Notes: a model not told the origin generated them from the letters alone. Shown: positions 1-11,808, numbered from the stretch's first letter. The stretch: 64,000 nucleotides of DNA from Mytilinidion resinicola (GCF_010093595.1 NW_022985462.1:365992-429991), one strand, 5' to 3'. A program made the numbers and translations.

Positions 1-17
1 CCCAGGAACTCACCACC

Positions 18-520
18 ATGCCTTTCCAACCCCTGCGCAACTACTTCTGAGAACTCTCCTCCGTACTCATCATCATCATCCTCTCAACCTTCATCATCCT
101 CTCAACCTTCACCATCCTCGTCCAAATCCCACCCGAGCTTAGTTGTATAACTAGAAGCGATCGTATCGAAGAAGTCGTCCCGTCACTGGTCTACTTCGCA
201 CTCGGCGCGATTACTCAGGCCATCACCGCGACAGAGGCCGAAGAGCCGGCCGCCGATACACCAGCGGACGTCGATAATCTTAGCCTGGCTTTGAGGCAGA
301 CACGAAGATTGAAGGGCTAGAGAGGGTCATAGAGATGCTGAGGTGGAGGTGTCGGAGGTTGCGGCGGCAGAGGGACGATATTTGGAAGGTGGTGGATATC
401 TCGGATTGTGAAGGTGGAGGGGCTGGATGTTATAAGAGGAGGTATGAGGGGAGTGGGACGATTGCGCAGCGGGTTGGGCGCGTGTTGAGTATTGTGGAGG
501 AAATGGGGGACCCGTGGTGA
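18..520 (+). pseudogene. degenerate small membrane/coiled-coil gene, paralogue of the 39.3-39.8 kb locus
   Basis: A start in a good context (CACCACCATG) at 18 opens a frame that meets TGA at codon 11. Beyond the stop the frame continues with a very hydrophobic stretch (VLIIIILSTFIILSTFTILV) to a stop near 320. A second frame (about 292-520) carries a charged helical segment, RLRRQRDDIWKVVDI and later GTIAQRVGRVLSIVEEM. These match QLERQKGDVWKAVAIL and GPIAKRIKDVLRIWEG in the minus-strand locus at 39341-39847, so the two loci are related. No intron that would join the frames was found. It is probably a broken gene; an unrecognised splice form, or a start outside the window, is the alternative. 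I do not recognise the function. Confidence 0.35.
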
Positions 521-816
521 CAGGGCGTTGAGATGCCATGCACTAGGCAGGGGAGAGGGTTATCTGTGCGGAGAAACGCAGAAAAGCTAGGGGAGACATT
601 GGGCGAGACTAAAAGGGAGGAAAGTTGCAACATTGGAGAAGGATAGAGTATAGAATGTGTATTAGTTTACTTGCTTCCTCCGGGACTCAAAACGCCTACC
701 ATGCAGCTAGGATCATCAAGCTAGATACACGGCCGAGATGCCCTCGTAACACCCCAAACGCCACGCCAAATCAAACTTACTCACGAAGTAGTGAATGCGA
801 CGGTAATCACATCCAG

Positions 817-2795
817 CTACGCGGTCCGTACGAACGCAGGTATTAAGAAGTAGGCTACGACGCCGATGAAGATGGATAGCAGGAACAATTTGTTGATCGG
901 GAAAGGAAAACTGTGCTTGGGATCGATAGCGTCAAGATTTTCGTGATGAGGATGAGGCTTGTGATTGCCGTTCGATGATACAGCTTTCTCGGACACTGGC
1001 TCTTCGAATTTCTCAACTGGCGCGTCCTCATTTTCGTGCGGTAGAAGATGCGCGGGTTCCTCCTCTGTAGAATCTAGTGGCGTGTCTGTCTGTTCGCGGG
1101 TATGAAGGGGCGCAAGTTCATTCACAGCCGATTCGTGGGATCTGTCCAGCTTCTCATGCGGAAGAAGTGGGGAAGGTTCATTCTCCGTTGAATTCAGCAC
1201 CTCATGTGAAAGAAGGGGAGATCTTTCAGACTCCGGGGTCGGCTCAGGATTTTCTACGACCTCGATGGGTTGAGATATCTGATCCGCAGTCGGAGATATG
1301 ATCGTTTCGTCTGGCAAGGCATCAGCGGCCCTCATTTCGTGAGCCACCTTTTGCCCTGATGTTGCCTCTCTCCCGAAGTCGTCGCCATGGCTGGGTTCAT
1401 CATCTTCCTTTTCAAGGACAAGGCGAGGAACAGTCGCATTGTCTGGGCTCGCGACTTCTTCAGCAGGAGCCTCGGGAGTGGTAATGTATTCGGCGTCGGG
1501 CTCTGCATCATGCGCACGCTTCACTGCGTCTTCTTTGAGAGTCTTGGGCTCAACATCACCATAGACAGGTGCATCGGCGTCCGGTACCTTCTCCACTACC
1601 GTAAATGGAACTGGCACCGAAGATGCCGCCTCTCCTTCTTTCGTCTCCTTCTCTTCCTCTTTTTCTTTGATGGTCTCCTTGGAGATATCAGCTTTAGTAA
1701 CGTCTTCAGCGTCAGGAACAGTATTTTCAGTGCTTGTCGATTGATCTTCGGAAGCCCGGGCTTTCGCTGGTTCCTCGATGCCGGTCGATTCCACGAAAAC
1801 GGCGATAGGGATTGGTGGATTGAAGAATTTGCTATCTTCTTTGGCTTTTTCAACATTATTCTTCTCTTTTCCGTCTCCATTCTCCTCAGTATTCTCCGCG
1901 GGGGCATCCGATACGATGACGTACTCGGCATCGGGCTCAGCATCTTGAGCGCGTTTCGACCCGTTTGTTTCGAGACTCCGCGGCTCAACGCCAGAGTAGA
2001 TTGGCGGCTCGACATCTGGCACTTTCTCTACGACTGTGATGGGAATTGGTATAGAGGACGGTTTCTCGTCTTCTTTGACCTCCTCCACGCTCGCTTTCTT
2101 TTCAGCGTGCTTAACATCTTCAGTAACCCCCTTATCTTCAACTATCCCCTTGTTCTCAGATTTGGTAGAGTCCGAAGTGGTAGAGCCGTCGGAAGTGGGA
2201 GTGATTTGGAATGATCCTGTTCCGTTGGATGTGAAGTCGTCTGCAAGCGATTTCGGGGCTCCGGACTGATCGGCAGTGCCCTTGTGTTCTTCCACGGTTT
2301 CTTCCTCGCTATCTTCGCTATCCGAAGGCTGTTCATTCTTGGCTTGGACGAAGATGACGTTGTTCACGTTCCCCGCGTTGTCGGTGACTGGAATACATGT
2401 CAGCGTCCATTACTGAATATTGTACATTGCTTCATCACGAATCCGTGCGAATCGAATGAATGCGTTGGCCAGTTGTCGAGATTGATGGTCTTTGGTCTTG
2501 TTCGGATTCATGAAGGTGTGTTGAAGCGCCCCCAACAGCAGCAAGAGAGTGTACACATACCTGTTTCTTTCTCCGAGTCAAGAACCCACCAATCATCATA
2601 ACCAAGCCGGAACTTGTATTGGTATTCGCCGTCCTTTACATCCTCAAAGGTCTTGTAAAATATTTGGTCTCCGTTCTCAGTCGTTTCGTCGCGGATATCC
2701 ATCTTCCATATCTGCCACTGGACCAGCGAGCTGGTGATGAAGACAGGGGGCCTCATCCCCTCCCGGGAGAAGGTTATCGTGATAGAGGACGTCAT
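817..2795 (-). CDS. CBM48 (AMPK-type glycogen-binding) protein with C-terminal membrane anchor
   Basis: Two exons, 2795-2561 and 2387-817 (intron GTATGT...CAG, 173 bp), give 601 aa. Residues 1-95 form a carbohydrate-binding module of the AMPK1/CBM48 type: VTITFSREG-like start, VQWQIWKM, YQYKFRLG, WWVLDSEKETVTDNAGN and NNVIFVQAK, the last part completed by the splice. Residues 100-560 are acidic and low-complexity, with two copies of an internal unit (VEKVPD...PIY/PVY...VEP...KRA.DAEPDAEY) and several LLPHE-type repeats. The last about 25 residues are one hydrophobic helix (LFLLSIFIGVVAYFLIPAF) followed by RTA, so the protein looks tail-anchored, with the CBM facing the cytosol. Binding of a glucan is inferred from the family. 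The organelle is unknown. Confidence 0.8.
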
Positions 2796-4792
2796 GGTTG
2801 ATGGTATCGTGCCGGGTGATGGAGTTGCCGCGGGCGTTGCACGAAGGAGGAGGTCGACAGAGAGAGGGATCAATCCGCGGTGGCTCTGCGAAGTATCCGG
2901 ACGGTGGAAATGAGACACTTGCGCCTTGTATCGGCTTTCAGAGATGCATTGAAGCGCTCTACGTAATGGCAAATGAGCGGATCGAGATGAGGTGAATGGG
3001 TGAGGTAGAGATGGAGAGAGCACGCGAACTCATCGAGCTCCCCCGCCGCAAGCCTTACGACAGCTATCTAGCTGCAGCACGGAGCAGGGGTCGAGGCAGG
3101 TATTATCTCACCACCTATCTGACCTGCGTCTCTACTTCTCAGACGGCGGGAGAGCACAACGGGGCACCCGGAGCGCGTCATTCTAGCAACTACAGCCCAC
3201 CCAGGCGGCCATTCACTAACGGGTTCCGCCCCTTGGGCCTCGCCAGCACAGTCGTTGACGCCGCATTATGGCACGGCATGGTCGCAAAGGTAGTACGAGG
3301 TGACGTGACCTGGACTGAGCAGCTGGGCGGGCCACCCCACTAAATCCCGTTGTTGCCCCCCTGTCAAGCTGCTGATCCATGCCAAACATCGCGCCTCGGG
3401 CCAAGGTCAACACCAAGCTCGCTATCCCGACTCTCTCCGCCTTGTATTCAGCGCACCCACAAATCCTTTATTCCATCTAAGCACGCCAATCAGGGCAACC
3501 AGGAGCTTCGAGATGCAAGTCTTTGTTTGGATTTAGCTTGTGGCATCTTGCTCCCCGTGTCTCGATCCCAGCCTACGAAACAGAACCACGGCACTGAATC
3601 CTGTGTTCGAGGTTACATCGATGACAACGATGGTTTGACCCGTCCATTTCAGTCCCTCCAGCCTTATGATAGGGAGTAAGAGGTCGCCTATCAATTGTAC
3701 CGGCAAATTCACTACGAAACAACATTCCACAGCTTGTTAATAGGAATACAAGCGGTGTGTAGAATGATACTTCGATTGACATATATGTCACACAAGACAA
3801 CTATAGTACATGTACAAGTAACAGTGCCCGTCTCGACACCACGTGCCGGCCCACAGTACCAGAGTACCAACGATGCCAGAAAATTTTATTTCAGTTATCT
3901 CAAGATGCTTCGTCATATACATCTCTATTCTCGCAACTCAACTGGTTGCGCTAATAGCTATCACTAATGTTGGTCCTCGGACTTTTCTGTCTTCGTCCTC
4001 GTTTTCAATCGAAATCTATTAATGCTTCCTTCTATCTAGCCGCATTCATAATTCAACGTTGGCTCGAGTAGCTCCTCAATTACGAAAGCATCCCAAAAAT
4101 CTGGCGTGTACCGACTCATCTTCTCAATCCTCGCTCCGTAAAAGTAAAACAACATACGTATGGCTGTGCCCGGTCCGGGGTAAAGTTTAATTAGATAGCT
4201 GGAGACTCGTAGCGAGTACGTCTTTTGGGACCATTCTCGCGCATTATTGTTCCTATCATCCTTGAAAATGCATTTGAGAATTCTCGAGATATCGGAGATC
4301 CCTCATCGGTCGACACCTGCAACCAGGTATCAGAGTCACGTGATTGTTTGAGGAAATCTCTTTCGGCATCAAGGATGCTGTCTCTAAACCGGCAGCTCCT
4401 GACAAGCCTCCTGCTGGGTGTTACTCTCAGGCTAGTGAGCTGAGATTGGTGTTAACTGACCATTCTGATCAGCAGCACTTTTAGCAATCGGGGTACTTTG
4501 GACCTCCGTCGTATGTCCTGTCAACGTATTCCATCACTTGATCGGCAGCCATACTTTGAAGACTAATTCTTTAGTGTATTCATGATATAAGAAAATGCGC
4601 GAAGCGCAAAGAGTCACTTCTTGCAAATCGACCAACCACCCAGAAAACTCCTTCCTAAATCACTTTAAACGTACGGGACGGTATCGTTACTTCTCTTCAA
4701 AAAAACGAACGCCTTCAGCAGACCAGCCGTCGCAGCATCATCGCCCTGCCACCAAACCCGACTCTCAGCGCCCTGAATCTTTTCCAATCAAA
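2796..4792. other. intergenic, no supported gene
   Basis: About 2 kb between the start of the CBM48 gene and the stop of the rhodopsin-domain gene. Open frames on both strands here have no recognisable motif and look like chance frames. The first few hundred bases must hold the promoter of the CBM48 gene. I saw no clear TATA box or repeat. Confidence 0.5.
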
Positions 4793-6294
4793 CTAAAACC
4801 CGACATTATTGGGCGAGAACTTGCCCGTCGAATACTCCACCGTCGTCGTCGTAGTCTGGACGATATGCGTCTCGCTCCCACCATCGCTCTCCGCTGGATC
4901 ACGGCCCCTCTCGTTAATCGTGATAGTCCCATCCAGCTCGACATCGTTCGTCTTATCCATACCCACGTAAGTGGAGCGGCTGCGTGGGCCCCGGGTAGGC
5001 TTGCTGCCGTACGTCTCGAGGTCCGAATGCGCAGTGCGATAGGCCTTGCGTGGGTAAGCGTCGGATTGATGGCCGCTAGATTCGCCGATGAACTTGGGCG
5101 AGACGTGGCGGAAGAAGAGGCGCAGGACGGGGAGGGAGCCGCAGATGATGACCAGGTTGGCTTCGACGACGATCCAGATGCAGGGGATACTGAGGGCCCA
5201 CGTTTGGTCCAAGTCCGTAAGGGAGGGAATGATGACGACGAGACGGATGATGGAGGTAACGCAGGTTCTGCGGCGTGCGTTAGTTTCGCATTCATTCTTG
5301 AACGGTTCGGACATTCCAGGCTTCTTGATCAAGAAATAACAGAGGAATAGGGGGGGCAACTTACAGTGAACCGAGAGTAAACATCGCAACGAGGCCAATT
5401 TTCTGAATTCGCGGCATTTGCAGCCTAACGATCATGGGGATAGGGAGCGTCAGAAGCGTCAGATCCGTGGCAACGTTCACCACGGCAGTCATGATGTAAA
5501 TGATCGTCCTGTTAATGCAGGTCCCCTCGGTGATCAGAACGTCCCAGTTCTTTGCAATCGGCCGGCACGGAAAGATCAACGCGAAAATGATGGCGAAGCT
5601 GTATCCTATGACAACGAACATGACGATGTAGACTGCGATCTTGAACCATTGAAGCGGTGAGAGCTTGTAGTAGAAAAGCAGAAGGGAGAACTTTGCAAGT
5701 CCGAGGCATGGCACGTAAAGAACGGAGGCGGACATGATCAACTGCAGGAAGTTAGGAGATGAGTCGGGGTATGAAGATCGAAAGGTGCGTACGACGCTGA
5801 AGTAGTTGAACCTTGGGATGGTCATCTCCCAGGCGTGGACGCCTGAGGATTTGGTGAGCCACAGGTCTGTATTCAGTCAGTCAAACCCGCGCCTTTTGTG
5901 GTTTATTGAAGTTACATACGAACAAGAATGGATTGCGTCGCAATTCCAAAGCACTGCCAAGGAAACAGGTAAGTATCTCTTCCGTTGTGCTACGAAAATG
6001 AATCTAGGGTAGTTACCCATGCAATGCAAAGACAAGCTAGAATCTAACATTAGTCTTCGAACGTGAAGTTTGTCGGGAGTATTCAGACTCACCATCCTCA
6101 AGCCCAAACATACGGGCCAAAACGGTCTTCGTATAAATTCGCATACTCAGAAATGAGAAGCTGAGCACCATGCCAACTCCGAAGACCCAGTACCCAGCAA
6201 CCTCCCCTTTCCTCTGAGGATGGTCGAAGTTTACAACATAGCCAGTAGGGGCAGGTATCAAAGCCGGCGGCCAGGTCGAAGTTGCGGTAGCCAT
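4793..6294 (-). CDS. Pth11-like rhodopsin-domain integral membrane protein
   Basis: Five exons: 6294-6093, 6036-6017, 5953-5920, 5866-5365 and 5267-4793 (1233 nt, 410 aa). All joints follow GT-AG and restore the family reading. Seven hydrophobic segments lie in the order of the fungal rhodopsin domain: AGYWVFGVGMVLSFSF, DACLCIAW..., VLYVPCLGLAKFSLLLFYY, the fourth helix followed by PCRPIAKNW, NVATDLTLLTLPIPMI, LGSLTCVTSIIRLVV, and EANLVIICGSLPVLRLF. The motifs VHLW after helix 2 and NVATD...LPIP are hallmarks of this family. The hydrophilic tail carries a TYVGMDKTNDVEL segment and is probably cytosolic. There is no CFEM domain at the N-terminus. Members are candidate G-protein-coupled or sensory receptors; the ligand is unknown. 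Exons 2 and 3 are only 20 and 34 nt. Confidence 0.85.
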
Positions 6295-8949
6295 AGTTTG
6301 TTGTCAATGTCGAAGGGGTCCGTCTAATAAGGGCCCTCGATAGTCACGGATATGGCACCGCTGAACGAAAGTCAAGCTCCACCTAAGGATGGCTAGCAGC
6401 CGTTGGACAAGGCTAGACACAATACGAGTGCGAGTCGTGGTCTAAATTAAAGTTCAAAAAAGGCGAGCGGGCCGGGCGGGACGGGATGAAGTACACTGTC
6501 CAAAGTTCCTTTTCCGAAAGGGAATCCAAAGCACAAAAAAGAAAGTGAAGTCTAGTGGAGGCCAAATTGTGTCTGAGGGCTCTTTCTGTGTTCCTGCATG
6601 CCGGCACACGGGGACGCCGGAGCCGTTTCACGTCCTGGAGGGGAGAGATCCACGCCAGATCTACCCAATACAGTTGTGGTCCGTGATGGATGATGCCCTA
6701 CTGGTTTGAGAGGATAGCTAGCCATGGATTTCTTGCAATGGTATTTGCCGGCATGTATCATCACTCACTGCTCACTGTTCAGTGCCAAAACTACCTCTCG
6801 ATACGATATACTACCATTATACGGGCTAATCAGGCACTCGTTCTAGCAACATGAATGGAGTCACGTCAATCTACCAAGATTAGGGTATTCTCTCGAGAGT
6901 CCCCCTGTCTCTTGCTTGGATCTAGAAAGCCCCGCTGAACAGTTGGGTCTTACCGAAAGCAACATCGTCATCTCAAACAGGGACATCCCTACCAACTTCG
7001 GGCTCCTACAGGCGGCGACACTTGCTAACACGCATCGCAATTGGTAAAGAAAACCTTGGCAGCCCCTTTGGCCCATTGTTCCTTGAAATCCCAAAGTCTA
7101 GATTCAAATCCTGCTGCACGGTGACCCGAACACAACCTCGGGTGCTCTCTCGTCACGCTTTTGCTTTTTGTTCCCATCACCAAGAGCCGCTGCATTAGCG
7201 TTTGAGATCGACCTTCATCCCGGTGTGCCGGGCGCCTTCAGCCTCGATGCCACGCGAAGCAGTGATTGAGGCGAAGAGGCGTTTTCTCGCGCTTACCGCG
7301 CTCATAATTGGAATCGTCAAGCTGGCGAGGGTACGGTGACCCCCACTATCGCTATGAATTAGCACCTATCTATGTATAATCATCGACATACAGCCTCTCT
7401 GTACGTCCCATAACCTAGCGCAGAAACTGAGTCGACCCCTGTGAACTTCCTTTTCTAAGCTAATAATGAGCCGACTTGAAGGTTCATTGGCTAGGCAGCT
7501 GTCATTCCCCCCTAAAGGCGTCCGGAATCGTTACCTCCTACGGTAATTTCGTGGCTTGATTTTGGCGCTAGGTCACCGGACGTACAGAGAGGCTGTATAT
7601 CAGGGAGGAGAGTCATTTCCCACGGGTTCTTCGGGGGCGGGGAACCCCGTTGAGAAGGAAAAGACGTTGTGGGGCACTGCTTCAACTAAATAATCGGATA
7701 CAGAGGGGTGTACCAAGCATGCTGTCGGCATGCTACCGGCATGTCATCGGCAAACACTCTCCGATCATACTGTCGGTCTGGAGGAGGTTGCAGAAAGTGA
7801 CCGGCTGGCCTCCCCAGCCAATGGCAAAAGCCGTACGCTCAACATGCAAAGACCAGCTTACTGGTCATCTTACCTTGTAGCGGCCCGTATAATAAAAAAG
7901 CATGGTGACTGACTCTTCCCCGCCAAGCATGGATAACCGGCCCCGAGACGGGTTACCCGCCACGGCCGCTGACGACTCGAGTACGACAGGCACGGTGCAG
8001 CTGTTTCTGGGGTTTAGCGAGCTGTTATGTATGCACATACTTTACAGTAGAACTCCCAAGGCCCACAAGTTTGCACTTAAGCTTTTGTCGGTGAGAAGTG
8101 AGAATGCTCCATTCGAGGAAGAACGAAGCATGAGAAATCCGGTCAACACGTCTCAAGCTTGAGTCTCTTAGCCACCGAAGCACTTCATGCGTGTTAATAG
8201 CACGTGATCAGCCTACTTCAGCTCCTTCAGAGAAAAAGAACAACTACCCAGTCCCTCCAGACGCACGTCTACGTTTGCGGACGCCAGAGCTAGGATGTGG
8301 CGCCTGGGCCGCTCGCCCCGGAGCTTCCGCCACGCCTACAATAGCACCGCCCTAAGGGGCCGCAGGGGCTTGACAGGTCTCCACTCCCGCTAGCGCGTCA
8401 ATCATCTGCCATTCGGGGGTTTTATTGCCATGCGCCATCCCTGCAAGACCCGTCGGGCCGGGAGCCGTGCCCTCTCCCCGGTCTGTCGAGTGCGCTGGCG
8501 GGAACCTCATGCTCGTCCGTCCACCCAGCGCTGAAGATCCTGCACACATCATGGTGGCGCACTCCTTCGGCGCACCCCCTCACTTCCCCCATGCCGGAGG
8601 TCCGCAGCTAGATCCACAGTGAGGCTTATGGCCTCTGGAGATCGGCCTGTGTTCAGCTAGAGCTCTAGCCTTTGGCGTGCGCAGCTGATTGAACACGACT
8701 CGTTCTCTGCCGTTGCGCCGTTCACCTTGTCCTGGTGATAGTTCGGATATTCGATAGCGACCACGGCGACGTCTACTGATTGTTCCTGCATGGTCCCGGG
8801 ATGGGCTAGATAGAGGGCAAAGCGAGCCATTCATCGAAGAGCAGCCCCGGAAGCCAATCTGGGCGTACAAAACAAATAATGGCAGCTCCCAGATATCTCG
8901 GACACCCAGCCTTCCTGTGCATTCCTTGTCACTATCCCCTCCACCCATC
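6295..8949. other. gene-poor interval with one MITE
   Basis: About 2.65 kb without a supported gene, between the 5' ends of the rhodopsin-domain gene and the FAD oxidoreductase, so both promoters lie here. It holds the MITE listed separately and, at about 7718-7752, three copies of an 11-bp unit of the form CATGCTGTCGG. Open frames in this interval show no motif. Confidence 0.5.
7391..7595. mobile_element. Tc1/mariner-type MITE, 205 bp
   Basis: The two ends are inverted copies: CAGCCTCTCTGTACGTCC at 7391-7408 and its reverse complement at 7578-7595. Similarity continues inward with mismatches over about 37 bp (ACCTAGCGC on both arms). A TA dinucleotide flanks each end (7389-7390 and 7596-7597), as expected for a TA target duplication. 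The interior has no open frame of note. Size, CAG-starting terminal repeats and TA duplication fit a non-autonomous element mobilised by a Tc1/mariner-superfamily transposase. The terminal repeats are not found elsewhere in the window. Confidence 0.8.
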
Positions 8950-10693
8950 ATGAGGTTAGGTTTCAGCACTGCTGCGCTGTTGAGTGCAGCTGCAGGCTCT
9001 CTTGCATCAGACCTTGCCAACGTCACAGTGATCAAGGACTGTTCCTTTTGCGTAACCCTCCCCTCGCTGTTCCAAAAGCAATTGAAAGACCACTGATCGG
9101 CCCAACAGTGTGGTGCACTTGCGGATGCGGGCCTCGCCAGCCGGATCACCTACCCAGGGTCAACCATCTACGAGGAAAGAGTGGATTCGTACTGGTCTCT
9201 GACTGCCCAGTTGACACCGTGGTGCATCCTCCAGCCACACAATGCCAAAGAGGTGTCCACTGCTGTCAAGGCTCTAGTCAAGGCCAACAAGAAGGAAGAG
9301 TGTCTGTTCGCCGTCCGAAGTGGAGGCCATACGACTTGGCCCGGCGCAGCTAACATCGAGAATGGGATCACCATTGACTTGGGCTTGATGAACTCAACTA
9401 CCTACATTGCAAGCAACAACACTGCACAAGTTCTTCCTGGCTCGCGATGGCTGGGTGTGTACGAGACGCTCGATGCTCTCGGAATCGCCGCAGCTGGTGG
9501 CCGTGCCGCAACTGTCGGAGTCGCGGGGCTGGCAATTGGGGGTGGCAATTCGTTCTATGCTGCTCGCAAGGGGTTAGTGTGTGACAACATTGCCCAATAT
9601 GAGGTAGAATTTGTATCAGCATGCTGTTTACCCTTGCTAATCGCCTCACAGGTTGTTCTGGCCAGCGGCGAGATTATCTACGCCAACAACAAGACCAACA
9701 CCGATCTTTTCCGCGCTCTCAAGGGCGGTACCGGTAACTTTGGTATCGTAACCCGACTCGACTTGGAGACCTTCCAAGGTCAAGATCTCTGGGGTGGCGT
9801 CGTCACCTACCCCAATTCAACCACCGACGCCCAGATCGAAGCCTTTGTGAACTTTGGCAACAACATCGTGAACGACCAATACGGGTCTGCTATTGTCATT
9901 TGGCAATACACCACCCAGAATGCGGCAACTATTCTCATTAATGCGTACGAGTACACCAAGCCTCAAGCATGGCCTCCTGCCTTCGATGAGTTCAAGGCCA
10001 TCCCTAACCGGACATCCGACTCTATGCGCTTTACCAACATGACTGATCTTACGATTGAACTTGAGCAAGCCGCCGGCTATCGGTATGTCAATCACGTGAT
10101 GATATCCGTCCTTCACTAACATCCCCTCCCAGCGACACATTCATCACCCTCACCTTCGTTAACGACAAGCGCGTCGTCAAGAAGGCCGTCGACCTCCACA
10201 ACATCGTCGTCGAAAAGGTGAAGGCTCACAAGGCCACCGGTAACTGGACCGTGCAAGATATGGTCCAGCCCATCCCGACCATCTTCACCAAGCACTCTGT
10301 CGAGAAGGGTGGAAACATGCTTGGGTTGGACCGCTTTGACGAGAACCTCGTTCGTACGTGCAACTCGTCCCTATGCCCTATCTTCCGTTACTCTGTTCTA
10401 ACAGTATGTCCACAGTCTTCCAAACCTACCTCGCTTGGGAGGGCGCCGAGCAAGACGACTTCTTCCAGAGCACTGGCGATTGGTACATCGCGCAGCTCAG
10501 TGCCTATGCGAAGAGCATTGGCAAAGACAACCCGTATATCTACCTCGATTACGCGTATGCGACGCAGAAGCCGTTGGAGAACTATGGCGCTGTAAACATC
10601 GCGAAGATTAAGGCTGCGGCGAAGAAGTATGATCCTACGGGCGTGTTCCAGAAGCTTGTACCGGGCGGGTTCAAGATCTCGAAGGTGCAGTGA
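8950..10693 (+). CDS. secreted FAD-linked oxidoreductase (FAD_binding_4 + BBE)
   Basis: Five exons: 8950-9051, 9109-9603, 9652-10082, 10133-10353 and 10416-10693 (1527 nt, 508 aa). The first exon encodes a signal peptide (MRLGFSTAALLSAAAGSLA). Residues 35-60 include YPGSTIYEERVDSYWS, typical before the PCMH-type FAD domain. VRSGGH (His108) is the usual site of covalent FAD attachment, followed by GLAIGGGNSFYAARKGLVC and GGTGNFGIVTRLDL. The C-terminus has the berberine-bridge-like module, with LDYAYATQKPLENYG and YDPTGVFQKLVPGGF. The position of the second covalent link in berberine bridge enzyme (a Cys just before GGHxSGGG) is not Cys here, so single covalent attachment is inferred. Members oxidise alcohols, sugars or secondary metabolites; no biosynthetic neighbours are present. 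The second intron is 48 bp and in frame, so it can be missed by gene callers. Confidence 0.88.
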
Positions 10694-11259
10694 GATGTTG
10701 ATTGTTCTTTGGGGCGTTGGAGGCAAGCTGATGGAGGCTCAAGGTTTACGAGGGGGTTGAGGTGGGTGCGACGGAAACAGGTGTTGTTGATGTCGGACTG
10801 AGAGGTAGACTCTTGATAACAGAAGAAGAAACGAAAAGCTACACATGTATATTCTATCTACTAGTAGATCTTTCACGGTCCCTAACTTCTAATAAGTAAT
10901 CAACCACATTCGCTCGTTTCACTCTCTAATCTTCTTATGCACTCACATTGCACTTCTCTGAAAAGACGTAATACTAATCTTACAGGACCCAGGTCTTCAA
11001 GCCCGTACAGATAATACCTCCTGGTAATTGAAGACGATTCTTTCTGACCCTGTACCGCTTGCCCATCCAAAGAGCTTGATGAACAAAACCCAAAAGAGCA
11101 AAACAAAAAAGTGCCTGAGAGCCCATCTCGCAACGCCGAACCGTCCCGCAAGCCCTCCTTGATTCTGGATATCCCACACCATCTACACCCGAACCCCTGA
11201 AACCCGTCAACCAAGCTAGCCTAGCCAGTCGCCATCTCCCACCCCCCCCCTCTTCCCCT
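10694..11259. other. intergenic between convergent genes
   Basis: Holds the 3' ends of the FAD oxidoreductase (plus) and of the first cysteine-rich gene (minus). A short run of C occurs near 11240. Minus-strand frames here read as low-quality chance translation. Part of this segment resembles the A-rich 3' regions downstream of the other two cysteine-rich genes. Confidence 0.45.
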
Positions 11260-11484
11260 TCACGCTTCAGAAAAGCCTTCGTGAGAACCGCAGACTCCCT
11301 GGATCTCATCCGGTGTCTCGTTGCCGAATCTCGGTGGGTCCGAATTCGAGCAAGCGGATTCTGAACATCCTTTCCCTCCGCAATGAGAGCAGTCTCGACT
11401 CTGGCTAATTATGACTCGTTTGCACCCGCAGAGGGCCCATTTTCGGTGGAAGGCGATGCAGGTTTTAGCGCGTTTGATAGCCAT
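11260..11484 (-). CDS. small cysteine-rich protein, copy A of a tandem triplet
   Basis: Single exon, 74 aa, start at 11484 (CCAGCATGG, A at -3). The protein begins MAIKRAKTCIAFHRKWALCG and has seven cysteines, arranged C..HRKWALCGC...DCSHC...C...AC and later GVCGSHE. It aligns with copies B and C over KxC, HRxWA, CSHC and the trailing C..C. There is no signal peptide, so an intracellular location is likely. The paired CxxC-like spacing suggests metal binding or disulfides, but no known domain was recognised. The C-terminal part is shorter and less cysteine-rich than in B and C. It lies in a roughly 1-kb unit duplicated with its promoter. Confidence 0.55.
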   Translation of the reverse strand: MAIKRAKTCIAFHRKWALCGCKRVIISQSRDCSHCGGKGCSESACSNSDPPRFGNETPDEIQGVCGSHEGFSEA

Positions 11485-11757
11485 GCTGGTTGGTGGATGT
11501 GAGGTGTGTTTGAGGTTTTTGGAGGAAGGTTTGGCTTTGAGAGGGTGATTAGTATGGATAGTGTTCTTGAGATATTGTTGATAGTACCTGGAAGAGTGTA
11601 AGTTGCGGTATAGCTTGTTCGTGTGAGATCTGGAGAGGTCTTGGTGATGCGAATGATATTAGTAGGTTTGGAGATGGTAGAAACTTCGGCGTTTGTATGA
11701 CCAGTGTTGGATGGATTGCTATAGAGGTGATGAAGAAGGAAGAAAGGCGTCTGGGGA

Positions 11758-11808
11758 AGTTTAATCTTCTTATACCCTTAGGTCGAGATGTTTTGACTCT
11801 TTGTGACC
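11758..11808 (-). promoter_or_regulatory. conserved promoter block of cysteine-rich gene A
   Basis: Read on the minus strand, an AGAGTCAAAACATCTCGACC element lies just upstream of a TATA-like GGGTATAAGAAG. The same arrangement stands upstream of copies B (about 12923-12966) and C (about 13959-13995). It lies about 285 bp upstream of the start codon, implying a long leader. Confidence 0.55.

Noticed and set aside
1387..2214. 275-aa plus-strand open frame opposite the CBM48 gene
   Set aside because: Phe/Arg-rich antisense shadow of the acidic low-complexity region; no motif, and the minus-strand gene is strongly supported.
4595..5350. 251-aa plus-strand frame
   Set aside because: Lies opposite the last exon of the rhodopsin-domain gene, whose helices and splice sites are convincing.
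7031..7125. Possible tRNA because of a GATTCAAATCC string resembling a B box
   Set aside because: No A box at the right distance and no cloverleaf arms could be formed.
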